In this document: piece by piece, positions 1 through 12,000 of the stretch
How the letters are laid out: every line of letters begins with the position of its first letter
Position numbering within the stretch: position 1 is the stretch's first letter
Assembly: GCA_022264855.1 (NCBI GenBank)
Contig: JABYQU010000003.1
Location: 124,001 to 188,000 of the forward strand
From: Lenzites betulinus
Taxonomy: Eukaryota; Basidiomycota; Agaricomycetes; Polyporales; Polyporaceae
Direction: 5' to 3'
Length of the DNA: 64,000 nucleotides
Notes under the pieces: generated by a model
Told to the model about the DNA's origin: nothing
Database searches by the model: none
What the model saw: only the letters and a program-made list of their open reading frames with translations
Made by a program: the position numbers and the translations under genes

Positions 1-1217
1 ACCAGCAGACTGAAGCTAACTTTCAGCGTAAACTGATATATAGCGGCCTGTTGTCGCTTTGGCAATTTAGGAGTGGTATGCAATGAACAATGGACGAGTG
101 AACGGTGAATATTCCGCACATGCGGCCGGCATAGTCACATTGCCGACAAAGCCGACTATAGACAAAGAAGCGGCAGCCATTAGTGTCCAAAGAGATAAGT
201 TGTGTAAGTGATTAAGAGTCGACGTAACGGTAAGCTTGAGACAGAAAGGTCGGGTACTGCTAGTAGAAGTAGACATCAGGGAGTGAAGCACAGATCGGAC
301 ATCCGCGAGTAACTCTACTAGTACTATAGTAGCCGGACTTATCCCTCGGCTCCATCCGTGGGCGCCAAGTAGTACTCTATTACACAGCCACAATATCTTC
401 CAGGTCGAACGAGGAGTTGAACGATGACCATCGACTTGAGCTTGACCACCATCCACCTCTGCTAGAGATACTAGATTTGAGGACAGCTTCACATTCAATA
501 TCAGGAAACGCTCCTTCTTTTGTCCAGGTATTCTTTCTTTGTCAACCTCATCGACGCTGAGCGCCGTGGGGGCCGGCAGCCGCTCGTTTCTGACTGCGTA
601 TCGCTGCTTACTAGGCACTTCACATGGACCAATAGCAAACACGCGCTGTTTATCTAGTATAACTTCAGTAACTCCATCAAGAACCGCAATCATGTCACGT
701 CGATGATTATTGTAATGCCGAAGAAGACCTCTGACTCGGTAACCCCGTACACTGGATGGGATCCTTGTACTCGGTTCGTCAAGGGATCTCGCATCTTGGG
801 CGGCGAAATGTGCCGGCGGCGCTCGGTACTGCAGTACGCTGTGAACTTGATGCGCAACGAGGGAAGAAGTTCCTACCTCCGGATTTTTCTCCGCTTCCCA
901 GAAGGAGTACAATACTACCGGGGTGATTCACGTACCGTATTCCCACCTGTGCCGCCGCGTACGCTCCCATGCGACCTAAACAGAGTCCTACGCATATCAA
1001 GGCTGACGTCCTCACTACAGCGCTGCAGACCTTATGACCCGCCCCCTCCGGGCATGTGTATGTGTGCATTAGACAGTTTCCTTCCTTTCGTTGCGATGCC
1101 CTCGGCTTGAGAAGCATCGACCATGACTAAGAAAACGTAGGTTCCTGTATAAGAATACTACGGCTCTCTACTCGAACCTTCATCACCAGAATCTCTCCTT
1201 CGTGAACCTCACTTACG
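1..1217. other. Region upstream of P450-1, with one long unrecognised minus-strand reading frame
   Basis: No recognised gene. The minus strand is open for 281 codons from 912 down to 67, which is long for chance. The translation shows no domain I recognise, no signal peptide and no clear membrane segment, and the parts overlapping the plus strand show no better alternative. It could be an exon of an unknown gene or a remnant. A TATAAG at about 1146, some 70 bases before the P450-1 ATG, is a plausible promoter element for that gene. Confidence 0.3.
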
Positions 1218-3644
1218 ATGCTTGCAGTAGTCTTTCAAAGCACGGCTCTCTGCGGGATCGTTTGGCTGGCGTGGAAGTGTCTCAAACACGTTTTTAACAA
1301 GTCACCGCTCGACAATATTCCCGGCCTTCCGAGAAAATCCCTTTTGTACGGTCAGTGTACAGTATTCACCGGTTCATATAGTACTCGCTGACGTCTACGG
1401 GCCACACGTTATCAGGAAATCTTAAGCAAGTACTTGAGCGGGATGCTTGGCCCATCTACGACACAATCACGGAAAACTACTCGGGAGCATTGAAGCTGGC
1501 AGGGCCTCTTGGTGTTCGTCCGGAACGAAAATTGCGATATTTCATGCTGACACTACTCTATCCACTAGCAACGCATCCTCTACGTATTCGATCCCATCGC
1601 GCTTCATACCATCATCCTCAAGGATCAACACATTTTTGAAGAAGCTCGGTGGTTCCTCAGGCGCGTGCACAGACATCTGCTTGAAATAGTTCTTCTCTTA
1701 TTCAGACATTGACTTCCTCTAGGTCCAATGATACCAGCTTTGGCCCCGGGTTGCTCGCGACACTCGGTAAGTTGGTTACTAGTAATCACTTTGGCACGAC
1801 CACATGCTGATCTCTCCTCTGTTGTGATCACTCAGGAGACCGTCACAGGAAACAGCGAAAGCTTCTGAACCCGGTGTTCTCGATCGCCCACATGCGTCGC
1901 ATGCTCCCCATCTTCTACGAGGTCACGCACAGGGTTTGTCTGCACATCACGCACTTACACGTCCCCCTTTTGACGTCGGTGAATGTTATGCAGCTTCAGG
2001 TAGGAATTGAAGGTCGCGTCGCTGGGCAGGACGGTCCGGTGGAAGTTGATCTGCTCTCCTGGATGGCTCGCGCTGCACTCGAACTCATCGGCCAATCTGG
2101 CCTTGGATACTCGTTCGACCCCCTCATCAAAGAATCCGAAGACGACTTCAGTCACGCAGTCAAGAGTTTCCAGTTGGTACACCGTGACCTCGGTCCACCG
2201 TTTTTGCTTACCCACTTATAGGCCGCTCCTGATGCAACTCAACTTTTTGCGTCGTCTGTACCCTTACGTTGCGGACCTCGGCACCCCGTGGCTGCGTCGC
2301 AAGGTTGTCCGGCTCATCCCGAGCAAGAACGTGCAGAAGCTGAGGGAAGCTATCGAGATCATGCACGAGCGCTCGGTGGCGATCTGCGAGGAGAAGAAGG
2401 CTCTGCTGCTGCAGGGTGACGATGCGTTCAAAGACAAGGTCGGAGAAGGAAAGGATCTGATGAGCATTCTGCGTAAGTACTCCAGTCTTGCCTGATTTTG
2501 AACGTCTCACTGACGAGTTGAGCTACTAGTGCGCACAAATATGGCCGCTTCGAAGGAGGATCAACTGCCGGACGATGAAATCGTTGGTCAGGTTGCGTGC
2601 GTTCCCGTATTAGTTTGTCGCTAGGTCGTATGATTCTCATCCCCAACCGTGCAGAACCTTCATCGCCGCCGCAGTCGATACCACGTCCAACGCGCTCTCC
2701 ATGACATTCTGCCTCCTCGCAGAGCACCCTGATGTGCAGGAGAAGCTGCGTCGTGAAATTATCGAGGCTTCTCGTCACGGCGAGGACATCGACTACGACA
2801 CCTTGGTATCTTTACCCTACTTGGACGCGGTGTGCCGCGAGACCATGCGTCTGTGAGTCTCATGGCTACTTTGCGCACCCGTTCGAGTTTGACACTACTG
2901 TTATAGTCGTCCTCCGGTGACCAATGCATACCGCGAGTATGACACACAACTTGTTCGTCTCCGAACGCTAGTACTAACTCGTAAACAAAAGCACCCGCAA
3001 GGATGCTGTCGTCCCGCTCTCGGAGCCCATCATCGGGGTCGACGGGTCGAAGATCAGTGAGATACTCGTTCCCAAGGGCACCTCGATTATCGTCGGTATC
3101 TACTCGTCGAACAGGAACAAGGCCATCTGGGGCGAGGACGCGCATGAGTGGAAGCCGGAGCGCTGGCTTCAGCCTCTTCCTGACACTGTCTTGGAGGCGA
3201 AGATCCCGGGGATCTACGCGAACTTGTACGCCCATCGTCCTCCACATGTGTGTTGGCATGAAAATAACTGACTGTTTGTAGAATGACGTTCTTAGGCGGA
3301 GGACGCGCATGCATGTACGCCCTATCTCTCGAACTCCAACCCAACCCTGGCTATATGCTGACTTTTAACTCTCGGCAGCGGGTTCAAGTTCTCGCAGCTC
3401 GAGATGAGTAAGTCTGCATAGATCGCCTTAAAACGCCTGTCTCCTTTGGGTACTCACGCATATTGTCACTGCCATAGAGGTCGTCCTCTGCCTGTTGCTT
3501 CTCAAGTTCAAGTTCGAGCTCTCCGACAAGCCCATCCAGTGGAACGTGTCCGGGATCCAGTTCCCGACGGTCGAGAACTCCACGCGGCCCACGCTCCCCA
3601 TGAAACTGAGCCTGTACAAGGAGGAGAAGCCTGTGGCTGCTTGA
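1218..3644 (+). CDS. Cytochrome P450 monooxygenase (P450-1)
   Basis: Predicted heme-thiolate monooxygenase, probably anchored in the ER by a hydrophobic N-terminal segment (about residues 4-20) followed by the hinge SPLDNIPG. About 14 exons join in frame. The I-helix carries AAAVDTTSNA, the K-helix ETMR, the PERF region WKPERWL, and the heme-binding loop FLGGGRACIGFKF, whose Cys codon lies just before an intron. The start is the ATG at 1218, placed by alignment with P450-2 (16070), which has the same 13 intron positions. Intron 3 (1661-1722) appears to begin with GC. An alternative GT intron (1665-1705) is also in frame but inserts about six residues in a conserved stretch. All key residues are present, so the gene looks functional. 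Substrate unknown; no subfamily assigned. Confidence 0.88.
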
Positions 3645-5612
3645 GTAGAGCCTGCTAGGCCTGATAGATCCCGGTCATGGTCGGTCCTCAATATATGTGG
3701 AACGCTGCGCACTCGGTACCCTCGAATCAACGGTATGATCTTGTGGACATATCGTGATGTCTTTTGTATAAGTATCGATAGGCTTGCGAGATGCATTCAG
3801 TCTATTCCATATGCCTACATATACATATTTTCAGAACCAGCGAACCGTCTGGCGCGCAGTACATTCACTTCTGGTAAGTAATAGTATTCGGATCGATGAC
3901 ATAAAGGATCTTCAGTAACTCCGATATACGCATAATATGGAAACACACGATGCTCGACGAGAATTTCGTATAGCATACACAGCGGCAACTGGATATTGGG
4001 AAATCGGAAAGCAGCAGTCACAGGACAGGAGTCAACGAGTGTAGAAGCAGCGGAATTCTTTGCCTTGGTGAACAGCCCCGGGGAGAAATTGTGTCGCGCC
4101 GTCGATCGAGACGTGACTGAGAGACTCTAGAGCAGCAGAAACCGAGATAGCCTGCGAGGAAGACCCGGAAGTAGCAGAAGGGATGGACGCCCGAAGTTCC
4201 TTGTGTGCGTTACTGTCAGGTCTGCAAGACATCAGCGCGCATTTAAGCTGTAGAGACATCGAGAGCGTACTCGGGAGAGAGAATTTTGGGGCGAGACTCC
4301 TGAGTGGCGTATAGAGCGATGCGCTTCTGTTTTGCCTTAATGCGCGTGGATTTTGACCACTGGTGGCTCTCGCAAACGATACGTAGGTCTACGAATGGAA
4401 CCGATTTCGGCTTGCGGCGGGAAGATCCTGGCGTTGCGCACTTCATGTTATTGGGAGTAGCATGGGACTTGGCGTTTTTGAGAGCAGTTACGGTGATATG
4501 AACGTCGTTTCCGACCAAGTTAGTTGGAGCAGCCTGAGGCGTGTCGTAGACGTTGCCTTGGTTCCGCCTGGCGCAAGGAGTACTTTCAGGATCAACATGA
4601 CGGGCGATGTCCCGCCTGTATGCAGGCACAGGACGCTGGCTGGAGTGGGGCGCGGTGTGTTCTGTCGCAAAGCGCTGAATCATAAGCGTGGCGTGCTAAC
4701 GGGCCGCTAGGGTGCTCATACCATCAATAGCATACGCAGATATTGACACGCGAAACTGAGCATTCACTACTGTTGGAATCCATAGCCAATGAAATATCTG
4801 CATATAATCAGTGAATGGGTAAAACGTCAGCGCATATACTTGCTCACAGCCATGGATCTCTGATAGAGTCTGGATTCGTCGGTGTGAATACTATGCGGCG
4901 AGCGCGCCAGGACTGCATTCTAGTACTCACTCACAAAACCACGGGTCGTCGTTCCCATCACAGAAAAGATATGTTGCCTGTGTCCCGCTGATCTGGGCGT
5001 GGGCGATCGATCCGCCATTCGAAGCTGAAGGAAACTACTGTTATGACCACGTAGGACATCTTGATGCACTGAACGTACCCCAGGCCTTCAAGGCCGCTGT
5101 CGGAACGCGCGGGCTGAACCATGCTGCGCGTAACAGAGTTTATCCTCTGATTCAAGCTCCCAATAACGGTAGTATGTTCGACTTGCCTTGACCGATGAAC
5201 AATCCCATGTCGATTCAAAACTAGCGGGGAACTCGACCTGGTAGCCCACGCAAAAGAGAGTATGTCAGTTGAGATCTCATGAGGTATAATAAAAACTCAA
5301 ATGGGACGAACTTTTATTCTGGAGTACAACACGGCGGCGACAAAGCTGACGCAACTAGTAGTAGGGAAAGACTGAGATAGGGCAAGAGCGAGGCGGGTGC
5401 TTGGAGTGTACTCAGACCCGCGTGAGCGCGTTGTTTGCGTGTGTTTGCACTAATGACCCACGTCGCGACGCGTCTTGTCCGACTCAGTCTTAAACCGCCT
5501 CAGCAGCGTTCCCCGCCCAAGCTCGACTTCTCGTTCTCTAGCTTAACGGCTCTCATTCAAGTAGCCGCAATCTACAACGTCTCCCTGTGTCGCTCTTTTG
5601 CACATAGAAAAT
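3645..5612. other. Intergenic stretch between P450-1 and the RAD7-like gene
   Basis: No recognised gene. On the minus strand two reading frames, 4683-4243 (146 codons) and 4259-4032 (75 codons), overlap slightly and could be exons of one unknown protein. The first is rich in Lys, Arg, Pro and Thr; the second is Ser and Ala rich. Neither matches a family I know. The last 300 bases should hold the promoter of the downstream gene. Confidence 0.3.
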
Positions 5613-7777
5613 ATGAGTCGCCGCAACAACAATGTGCGCGGCCCGTCGTCTGCTCTTACTGAATTCCTGCGTGTAAGTTTTTCCGGGCTACTCTCGCTCA
5701 GCCTCGTGGTGTTCAATAGTGCTATAGGAATCTGGCATCACACCCACTACTATAGCTCGGAGAGCGCAGGCACGCCAGGCCAATCAGGCAGTCGCTGGGC
5801 CCAGTACTCAGCCGCAACCGCAACCGCAGCCAGAGGATGTAGAAATGACGGACGAACAAGTCTCTCGAGTACGCCACACATCTTCTTTTTCCTCCATGAG
5901 AATCGTGCTGATGCCTTTATTCAGCCTGCTGACCCGGAGGGATACCAGTCAGATAATCTGGACGAGCCTGAGGAAGCACCTCCCACGACTCGCAAACGCA
6001 AGCTCACCAAGGCGGCTGAGGCAAAGCTAAAGGCCAAGGAGAAGCAGAACTCAAAGAAGAAAGCCAAGAAGAACGACAATGACGACTACGAGGACGAAGA
6101 TGAAGACCCATATTCCGCCCTGTCCAAGATGTGGAAAAGCGACTTGCCCAAACCGCCCGTAGGAAGTTTCGAGAACTGCGTCAAATGCGAGATCCAGTTC
6201 ACTGTGGTAGGTCTACTGCCGCAACTTTTGTTCACTCAATTTCTCACGAATATCGCGTAAGACCAAATACACAATGGCGGCGAACCCGCCTCCTAGTTAT
6301 CTCTGCCACCGGTGTGCCAAGGCATCCGGCAATGACCCTTTCAAGAAGCCTGCCGCACCGAAGAAACGCAAACCTGCAGGAGACAAGCGTACCGTCACTC
6401 ATTTCGAAGAGCGCCGGCTCCCGAGTCTGGCCTCGGTTTGTATCGAGGTGTGTTCGTTTTCTGTTAGACATACCACACTGCCTAATAAATATTCCAGGTG
6501 ATCAGTAAGCACATAGACGATGTTGAAGCACTTGGTGACATCGGTACCATGAATATGGACGAGATATCGAAAGCATTGGCGAAGAATAGGAGCTTGTACA
6601 TTCAGTTTTCTCCTATATATTGACGTCGCTGATCACGCCCTTCATAGGACTGCGGAGAACGCAACCTTATTTTACAATATCGAGAACGAACGGTTGACCC
6701 TCTACGACGTCACCAGTGAGTTGCAATATTTTCATCCTGCGCACCCGAATGTTCATGGTGCTTCAGGTCTTGCGCCATCTGCTCTGTGTACTCTTGGAAG
6801 CCTCAATCCCGGCTTACGCATTCTGAGGCTTGACTTCTGCGGACACATGGACAACACGGTGATGAGTGCTTGGGCAGATAGTCTCCCGAACCTGAAGAAA
6901 GTCGAGCTTCTTGGGCCGTTTCTCGTTCGCGCTGCGGGCTGGCAAACATTCTTTCGCGCGCACCCCGGTCTGGAGGGCTTCCTTATCACACAAAGCCCAC
7001 GCTTTGACATTGAATGTATGCGTGTGCTCGTTGAGAGCTGCCCCAATCTGCACGAGCTGCGCCTCAAGGAAGTCGGCCAGCTTTCGGACGGGTTCCTTGA
7101 AGAGCTGAAGCCGCTCGCCGGCAAACTTACTTACCTCGACCTTTCGAATCCCGGACGCCCGGACGCACTCAGCGAGGCTGCGCTCATCGACCTCCTCACA
7201 CATGCCGGGACCTCCCTCGAACACCTGGATCTCTCCGCGCACGCGGGTGTGACAGATGGCGTGCTCTTCCGTGGTATCAAGCCAAACGTGCCCACGCTGG
7301 CCTCGCTCAGGCTTTCGAACTGCAACGAACTGTCCGACGCGGGAGTCGCTGAGTTCTTTGAGGGCTGGCAAGGTCGCAGCACGCGGCTTACTGTAGCTGA
7401 CCTCTCACGCAATGCCGAGCTCGGGGACGCGGCGCTCACCGCGTTGCTTGCGCACTCAGGCGAAGAGCTGCAAGAACTGAACATCAACGGATGGAAGGAC
7501 GTATCGGAGAATGCGCTGAAAGGTATCCCAAGCAAAGCACCTAAGCTGCGAAAGCTAGATGTGGGATTTTGCAGGGCGGTGGACAACTTCTTTGTGAAGG
7601 ACGTATTAGCGCGGTGCGAGGGCATCAAGGAGCTCAAGGTATGGGGATGTCAGCGCGTCACGGAAGTCTGTCCGCGGAAGGTGTGTATCGGTTTCATGCG
7701 TTGTTTGCCGTGTATTGACTGTGTTGTGCTTGCAGAGGGGGGTGGATATCCAAGGGATTGAGCTGGCGCCAGCTTAG
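5613..7777 (+). CDS. RAD7-like leucine-rich-repeat DNA repair protein
   Basis: Homologue of yeast Rad7, which acts with Rad16 in global-genome nucleotide excision repair and as part of a ubiquitin ligase in the nucleus. The protein starts MSRRNNNVRGP at 5613; an earlier in-frame codon is TTG, so this ATG is preferred. Order of parts: N-terminal RAD7 motif with SALTEFLR and ESGITPTTIARRAQ; a Lys/Glu/Asp-rich low-complexity linker (about residues 65-125); a zinc-binding pair CVKC (about 149-152) and CHRC about 30 residues later; then leucine-rich repeats of the F-box/LRR type with recurrent LRxLDFCG, LTYLDLS and LASLRLSNCNELSD units. The last exon ends in GIELAPA. Several short introns separate the N-terminal parts, and one large exon holds most of the repeats. 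It appears intact and is a single-copy housekeeping gene among duplicated accessory genes. Confidence 0.85.
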
Positions 7778-7998
7778 GAACCCCTATAGCTGTTAGGATG
7801 AGATATCTTCAGTTTTTGAACGCCATCGACGGCCTCTTCTTGCGATACAAACGCAATGATACTTAGCATATGACACTTATGACACCGTGTATATAACAAT
7901 GTTTGACAGCAACGTGTTTCAAATCTGGCAAAACACTGATATTGACTGACGATGGGGAATTTGACAGCTGACAAACGACCGTTGCTTAGAGTACGCCC

Positions 7999-9801
7999 TC
8001 ATGAATGTCCCATGATGTTGAGAGGATGATACGACTCTTCAAGATACGTGATTTCCTCTGGCGTCAGCGTGACCTTCAATCCGCCTGGAACAAATTAGTG
8101 AACATCGACAAGCACTCGATAGTAGCAAACTGTGCTCGGCACCTAGTATGTCCTCAAGGTTCCTGAGATTGGTCGACCCGACGATGGGTGCAGATACACC
8201 GTCCTTAGAGAGAATCCACGCGATTGATATCTGCGCCATGCTTATGCCTTTCCGCTTCGCGAGCTCCTCGACGCTGCTCACACTCCGTGGTCAGCGACAC
8301 ACGGAGAGCCAATAGAGCCATAGCACGCACCGGGAGATGATTGTGGCGGTGGCAGCGTTATGATACCATCCGAGCAGCCTGGGAGTCGAAACCATGTTAG
8401 TAAGATTGTGCGGGATCACGAGCCTCGACGCGAAGGTATCACGGACTTGTCAGATTCAGCCCGTTTGGATTCGGTGTTGAGCGGCCGCGTGAGCATACCA
8501 CGTGCGAGCGGAGACCAGGGGATGGACCCTACGCCAAATGCCTGCCATGCGAGTGTTAGTCAAGCTCAGAGTAATAACGCGAGTCCGAGAAGCTGACCTT
8601 CAGCGTCGGGAACATCTCGCGCTCTTCCTCGCGATACAATAGACTGTAGTGATTCTGCATCGAGATGAACGGTGTAAGGTTGTTCTGGATTGCGTAGTCT
8701 GAAGCGGAGAACGAGCGTCAGGAAGCTTCAAACACTTCGTAAACGACAGAGGTACTGCGGGCGTACTTTGCATCTGATGGACTGCATACCACGGTGCTGT
8801 GAGACGTTGCGCCTCATTGACAGACTACAGGGCTCACACTGGTATGCATAGCAGGAACTCATCCCGATGTAGCGGACATATCCGGCCCTCACTACATCAT
8901 GAAGTGCTTGCATCTAAGATAGCAACTAGGTGAGAAGCAACCTCGAGTGTATGAGTGAATTCCGTACCGTCTCCTGAATGGGGGTGTTGTAATCAAAGCG
9001 ATGACCTGCGAAGCGTCGCGTCAGATAACGCATCCAGATTTTCATACTTTTGCAAACTGTTCTCACATTGCAGAACGTCAATATATTCAAGCTGCAGGCG
9101 CTCTAAACTCGCCTTCACTGACTCGAAGATGTGCTGATAGAACAACTTGAGTGATCGTGAATCGTATAGGGGGGAAGCACAGACCTTGCGGTTCAGCCCG
9201 TACTGGTTGATGATCCCAAGCTCCTCCGGCTTCTTCCCCAGCCCGTAGAAGTAAGTTGCGTAGTCCGGCAAGATTGGCACACAGAGCTACACAGGATTGG
9301 TGTTATGGTCCCGGATTGACGTCTTGAGCCGTATCTTGGAATGCTCACCTTGGTCATGATGACGAGCTCCTCTCGCGGAAGGTTCAATTCTTTTATTGCC
9401 TTCCCAACAATGATTTCCGAGAGGCCGTTCGAATACGACTGTCCAAAGAATGCATCAGCATGAAGATTTGGTGAGCAGGTTTTCTCCGTTGTAACTGGTG
9501 ATAGCACAGACATTGGCAGTGTCGAAGGTCGTAATCCCGTGGTCAAACCTGCGATGTTCTGCAGTTAGTCATCACTTAATGGATAGAGACACGACAGATG
9601 GAAACGTACGCAAATTTGATATGCTTGATGGCTTCGGCTTCAGGCAACACCCAGCTCTGCCACTCAGGGCTACCATACGACATACATCCCAGGATGATGC
9701 GTGAGATTTTCAAGCCAGAGTTCCCGAGGCGTACTAAAGAGATGTCAGTTGTTGCCTTGGCCGTGTATAGGCGCCATTTCTTTCCACTTACCGTATTGCA
9801 T
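7999..9801 (-). CDS. Aldo/keto reductase AKR1 (aryl-alcohol dehydrogenase-like)
   Basis: NAD(P)H-dependent reductase of the aldo/keto reductase TIM-barrel superfamily, close in pattern to fungal aryl-alcohol dehydrogenase and versiconal hemiacetal acetate reductase types. The spliced protein starts MQYVRLGNSGLK at 9801; an in-frame stop lies two codons before this ATG. The catalytic tetrad is visible: Asp in TFDTAN, Tyr in SYSNGLSE, Lys in VIMTK and His in QCHRFD. Later landmarks are [34 protein letters not shown] and [11 protein letters not shown]; the C-terminus is NIMGHS. About ten short introns break the gene, so it looks fragmented when only open frames are read, but every junction I checked restores the frame. 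It is convergent with the RAD7-like gene (221 bases apart). A TATATA about 90 bases upstream is a possible promoter. Substrate unknown. Confidence 0.85.
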
Positions 9802-10969
9802 CGTCTACCAGATACGTCTGTCGAAGTCCGAGAAGGTTTTGTCGCAGGAAACCGGTGACAGAGTACTTACTGGCGACGATTGACATCCCATATATACCAA
9901 AGGCAGATCTCCGATCGGGAGTCCTACCCTTTCAAGCTTGCAGTACTAGTGCGCGCAGCTGAGCAAAGACGTCTGTAAATGCGTTTATATGCTAATCCCT
10001 CACTCCATCAGAACTTATACGATGGACGGAAAGACACCTTGTTTTCCGACAAAGATGATTGAGGAAGTACGTCTCGCCGCTCAGAATCTGCACTGTGGAG
10101 GTCTCCAGAATACGGTGCCGCTTGTTCGATGGAGATGCGCAACCCTGATTAGAATCTAGATGTATGGTGGGGTTGTTTATTAGTATTCACCGTATCGGCC
10201 GTTACGGAGGGCTTACTTAGCTGTGGTCCATTGTAGGCAACAACATACGCGCGTCAAAGACGCGGGTTCTTCCCGCTCGGACCGTCGTGCGCAGTGACTC
10301 CGACTCGGAGAATGTTATGCGGAGCAGACATCACTCCGTTCCGGGAGCCGGCGACGCTCCCAAACCTCCCTCGGGTGATGTTCCCGACAAAAAGCGGCCC
10401 GAGCCATGGACACGGCGGCTAGAGTAAGTACTTCTGTCTGAGTGACCAGCGTGTGTACCCACGTAAGAACCCAGCGAGGAAACGTGACATTGGCACACCC
10501 TGAGACCTGGGATAAGAACTCGCATAGCGAGGGCGTTGAAAAGATTGCTTGCACGTAGCAGGCTACGTTAACGACCATCGGCTTGTTGGAACGACGACTC
10601 AATATCCAGCCATGGGGGCGCAAGCTTGGCAGCGCTGTCACGAGCGGCGAGAGCTTGCGAGGCGATAGGTGACCAGTAAGATCTAGTACTCGAGAGGATC
10701 CGGTCACAAACGAGTACGGTAGGGGCTAAGCACGAGCAGCAGTGTTGGCAGCGAGCGCAAGATGTCCAGAAGATGGTAGAAGGCCAAACATTGGAGGTGT
10801 CAGCCCATGGCGTGTGAGATTGTTTAGTATTCTCTAGCATTGCCTGTTGCGGAAAACTTGGTTAACTACGATCTATCCTGCTACGTTGCATATACAGCGT
10901 CGAGGACGTCAGTTAACGCGCTCGGACTCTCGGGCATGAGGAGATCAGGCGCCCACCCAAATTCGCATC
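9802..10969. other. Intergenic stretch between AKR1 and microprotein copy 1
   Basis: No gene recognised on either strand. The start holds the AKR1 promoter (TATATA near 9889-9896 on the minus strand). The longest open frame (minus, 10707-10315) has no recognisable features and I treat it as chance. Confidence 0.3.
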
Positions 10970-11272
10970 GCCACGTGGGGATATTTGGCTAGCAGAAACG
11001 ACCAAACAAATCCCTACTCTCGCTTGTCCGCACCCGCATTGTCGCCTCCACGCTCTGCTCTTTCCTGCCTATTCTGCCCTCTTTGGTATCGCTAACGACT
11101 GGTAACCTGGGAACTGTGCTCCGCTGCGTGCCTCTGTTGTACTGTGCTTGTCTCGAGCCCGAAAACCTACCACTAAAGGTAAGTCTGCGTGTGCAGACCC
11201 CTCGCTTCCTCGATTGGTAATCTGCTGCTGCTCCTCGCAATCTCTGTATGCAATCCACTGGACATATGCCTG

Positions 11273-11280
11273 TATATAAT
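11273..11280 (+). promoter_or_regulatory. TATA box of microprotein copy 1
   Basis: TATATAAT, 147 bases before the microprotein ATG, kept in the same place in all three copies. Confidence 0.55.
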
Positions 11281-11426
11281 ATGGGCGCACATGGTATGGA
11301 GTCCTCATCACCAGCAAAGTCTTCTGACATCCGGTCGAGACCCAGAGTCGTCAACGCTCGCCTTCTACACCCCCTTGCATCCTCCCGCGCCTCCTCACTC
11401 GAACACCACTTGAACCACCGCCAAAG

Positions 11427-11630
11427 ATGTCTTACACCGCCTTCGCATACGCCTACACCTACTCCGCGCCTGCGGGCTCCAACGCGTTCTCTCTCTTTGC
11501 GTCCACGCAGTCCCCGCGCGATACCTACCACATGTACGCGGACGCACGCCAGACGCTGCGTCCCTCGAATGGGCGGACGACCACCGCGAAGACGAAGACG
11601 TCCTCGCTGAAGAAGCTGTTCGGGATGTGA
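11427..11630 (+). CDS. Conserved 67-residue microprotein, copy 1
   Basis: Unrecognised intronless reading frame starting MSYTAFAYAYTYSAPAG and ending SSLKKLFGM. The two other copies (28970-29173 plus strand, 37373-37170 minus strand) have exactly the same length. Copy 1 differs from copy 2 at residues 8-10, 25, 27 and 51 only. The N-terminal third is rich in Ala, Ser, Tyr and Phe; the middle has a QSPRDTYHMYADAR segment; the C-terminal third is basic (Lys/Thr/Ser) and ends in a short amphipathic LKKLF. There is no signal peptide, membrane segment, cysteine pattern or CaaX end. Constant length, a conserved promoter and a clean start context (CCAAAG before ATG) argue for a real translated gene. 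Function unknown. Confidence 0.7.
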   Translation: MSYTAFAYAYTYSAPAGSNAFSLFASTQSPRDTYHMYADARQTLRPSNGRTTTAKTKTSSLKKLFGM

Positions 11631-12000
11631 ACGGCCACCCGCTCGCTCGTTGACTTCATTCCGAGCCTCCCACATCCCATTGCTGCGCCGAGGCTCATCG
11701 CATGCCGCCGCCGCTGCCGCCCGCCATCTCATCGGGCAAGATCCCTATGGGTCATGTGCTCAGACGCATTATACCGCCAGGCGATGTTGTCTCTCGGTCA
11801 CCTCGCCACATACGGTGTCGTGCACCGTCATGTCCGGGAGCTGTCCTCACCTCGCTGCATCCACATGCATGCTTCCCCCAGTGTCTCCGCCTGCTTCGAC
11901 GCCAGCGTACATCCTCTACGTGAACCTCCTTATCGACTCGCTGGAGACAACGTGATCGAGATTGGACCCATGGACTACTGTAGAGCATTGGACTTGTAGC

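Larger units (their letters stand above)
10970..12000 (+). repeat. Microprotein duplication unit, copy 1
   Basis: About 1 kb of sequence shared with 28510-29520 (same strand) and 37845-36830 (opposite strand). Landmarks in order are CCACGTGG, the GCTAGCAGAAACGACC block, a conserved GTAAGTCTGCG that could be a leader intron donor, TATATAAT, the 67-codon reading frame, a GCCGCCGCC run, and a closing block around GGACCCATGGACTA. Conservation is strongest upstream and in the reading frame and weaker in the trailer. No terminal inverted repeats or transposase were seen, so it looks like a duplicated gene rather than a transposon. Confidence 0.8.

Noticed and set aside
7999..9801. AKR1 as a pseudogene, since its open frames are short and scattered
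   Set aside because: With introns placed by comparison with AKR2 and AKR3, all exons join in frame and the catalytic tetrad is complete.
10970..12000. The 1 kb microprotein repeat as a transposon
   Set aside because: No terminal repeats, target-site duplications or transposase; conservation centres on promoter and reading frame.
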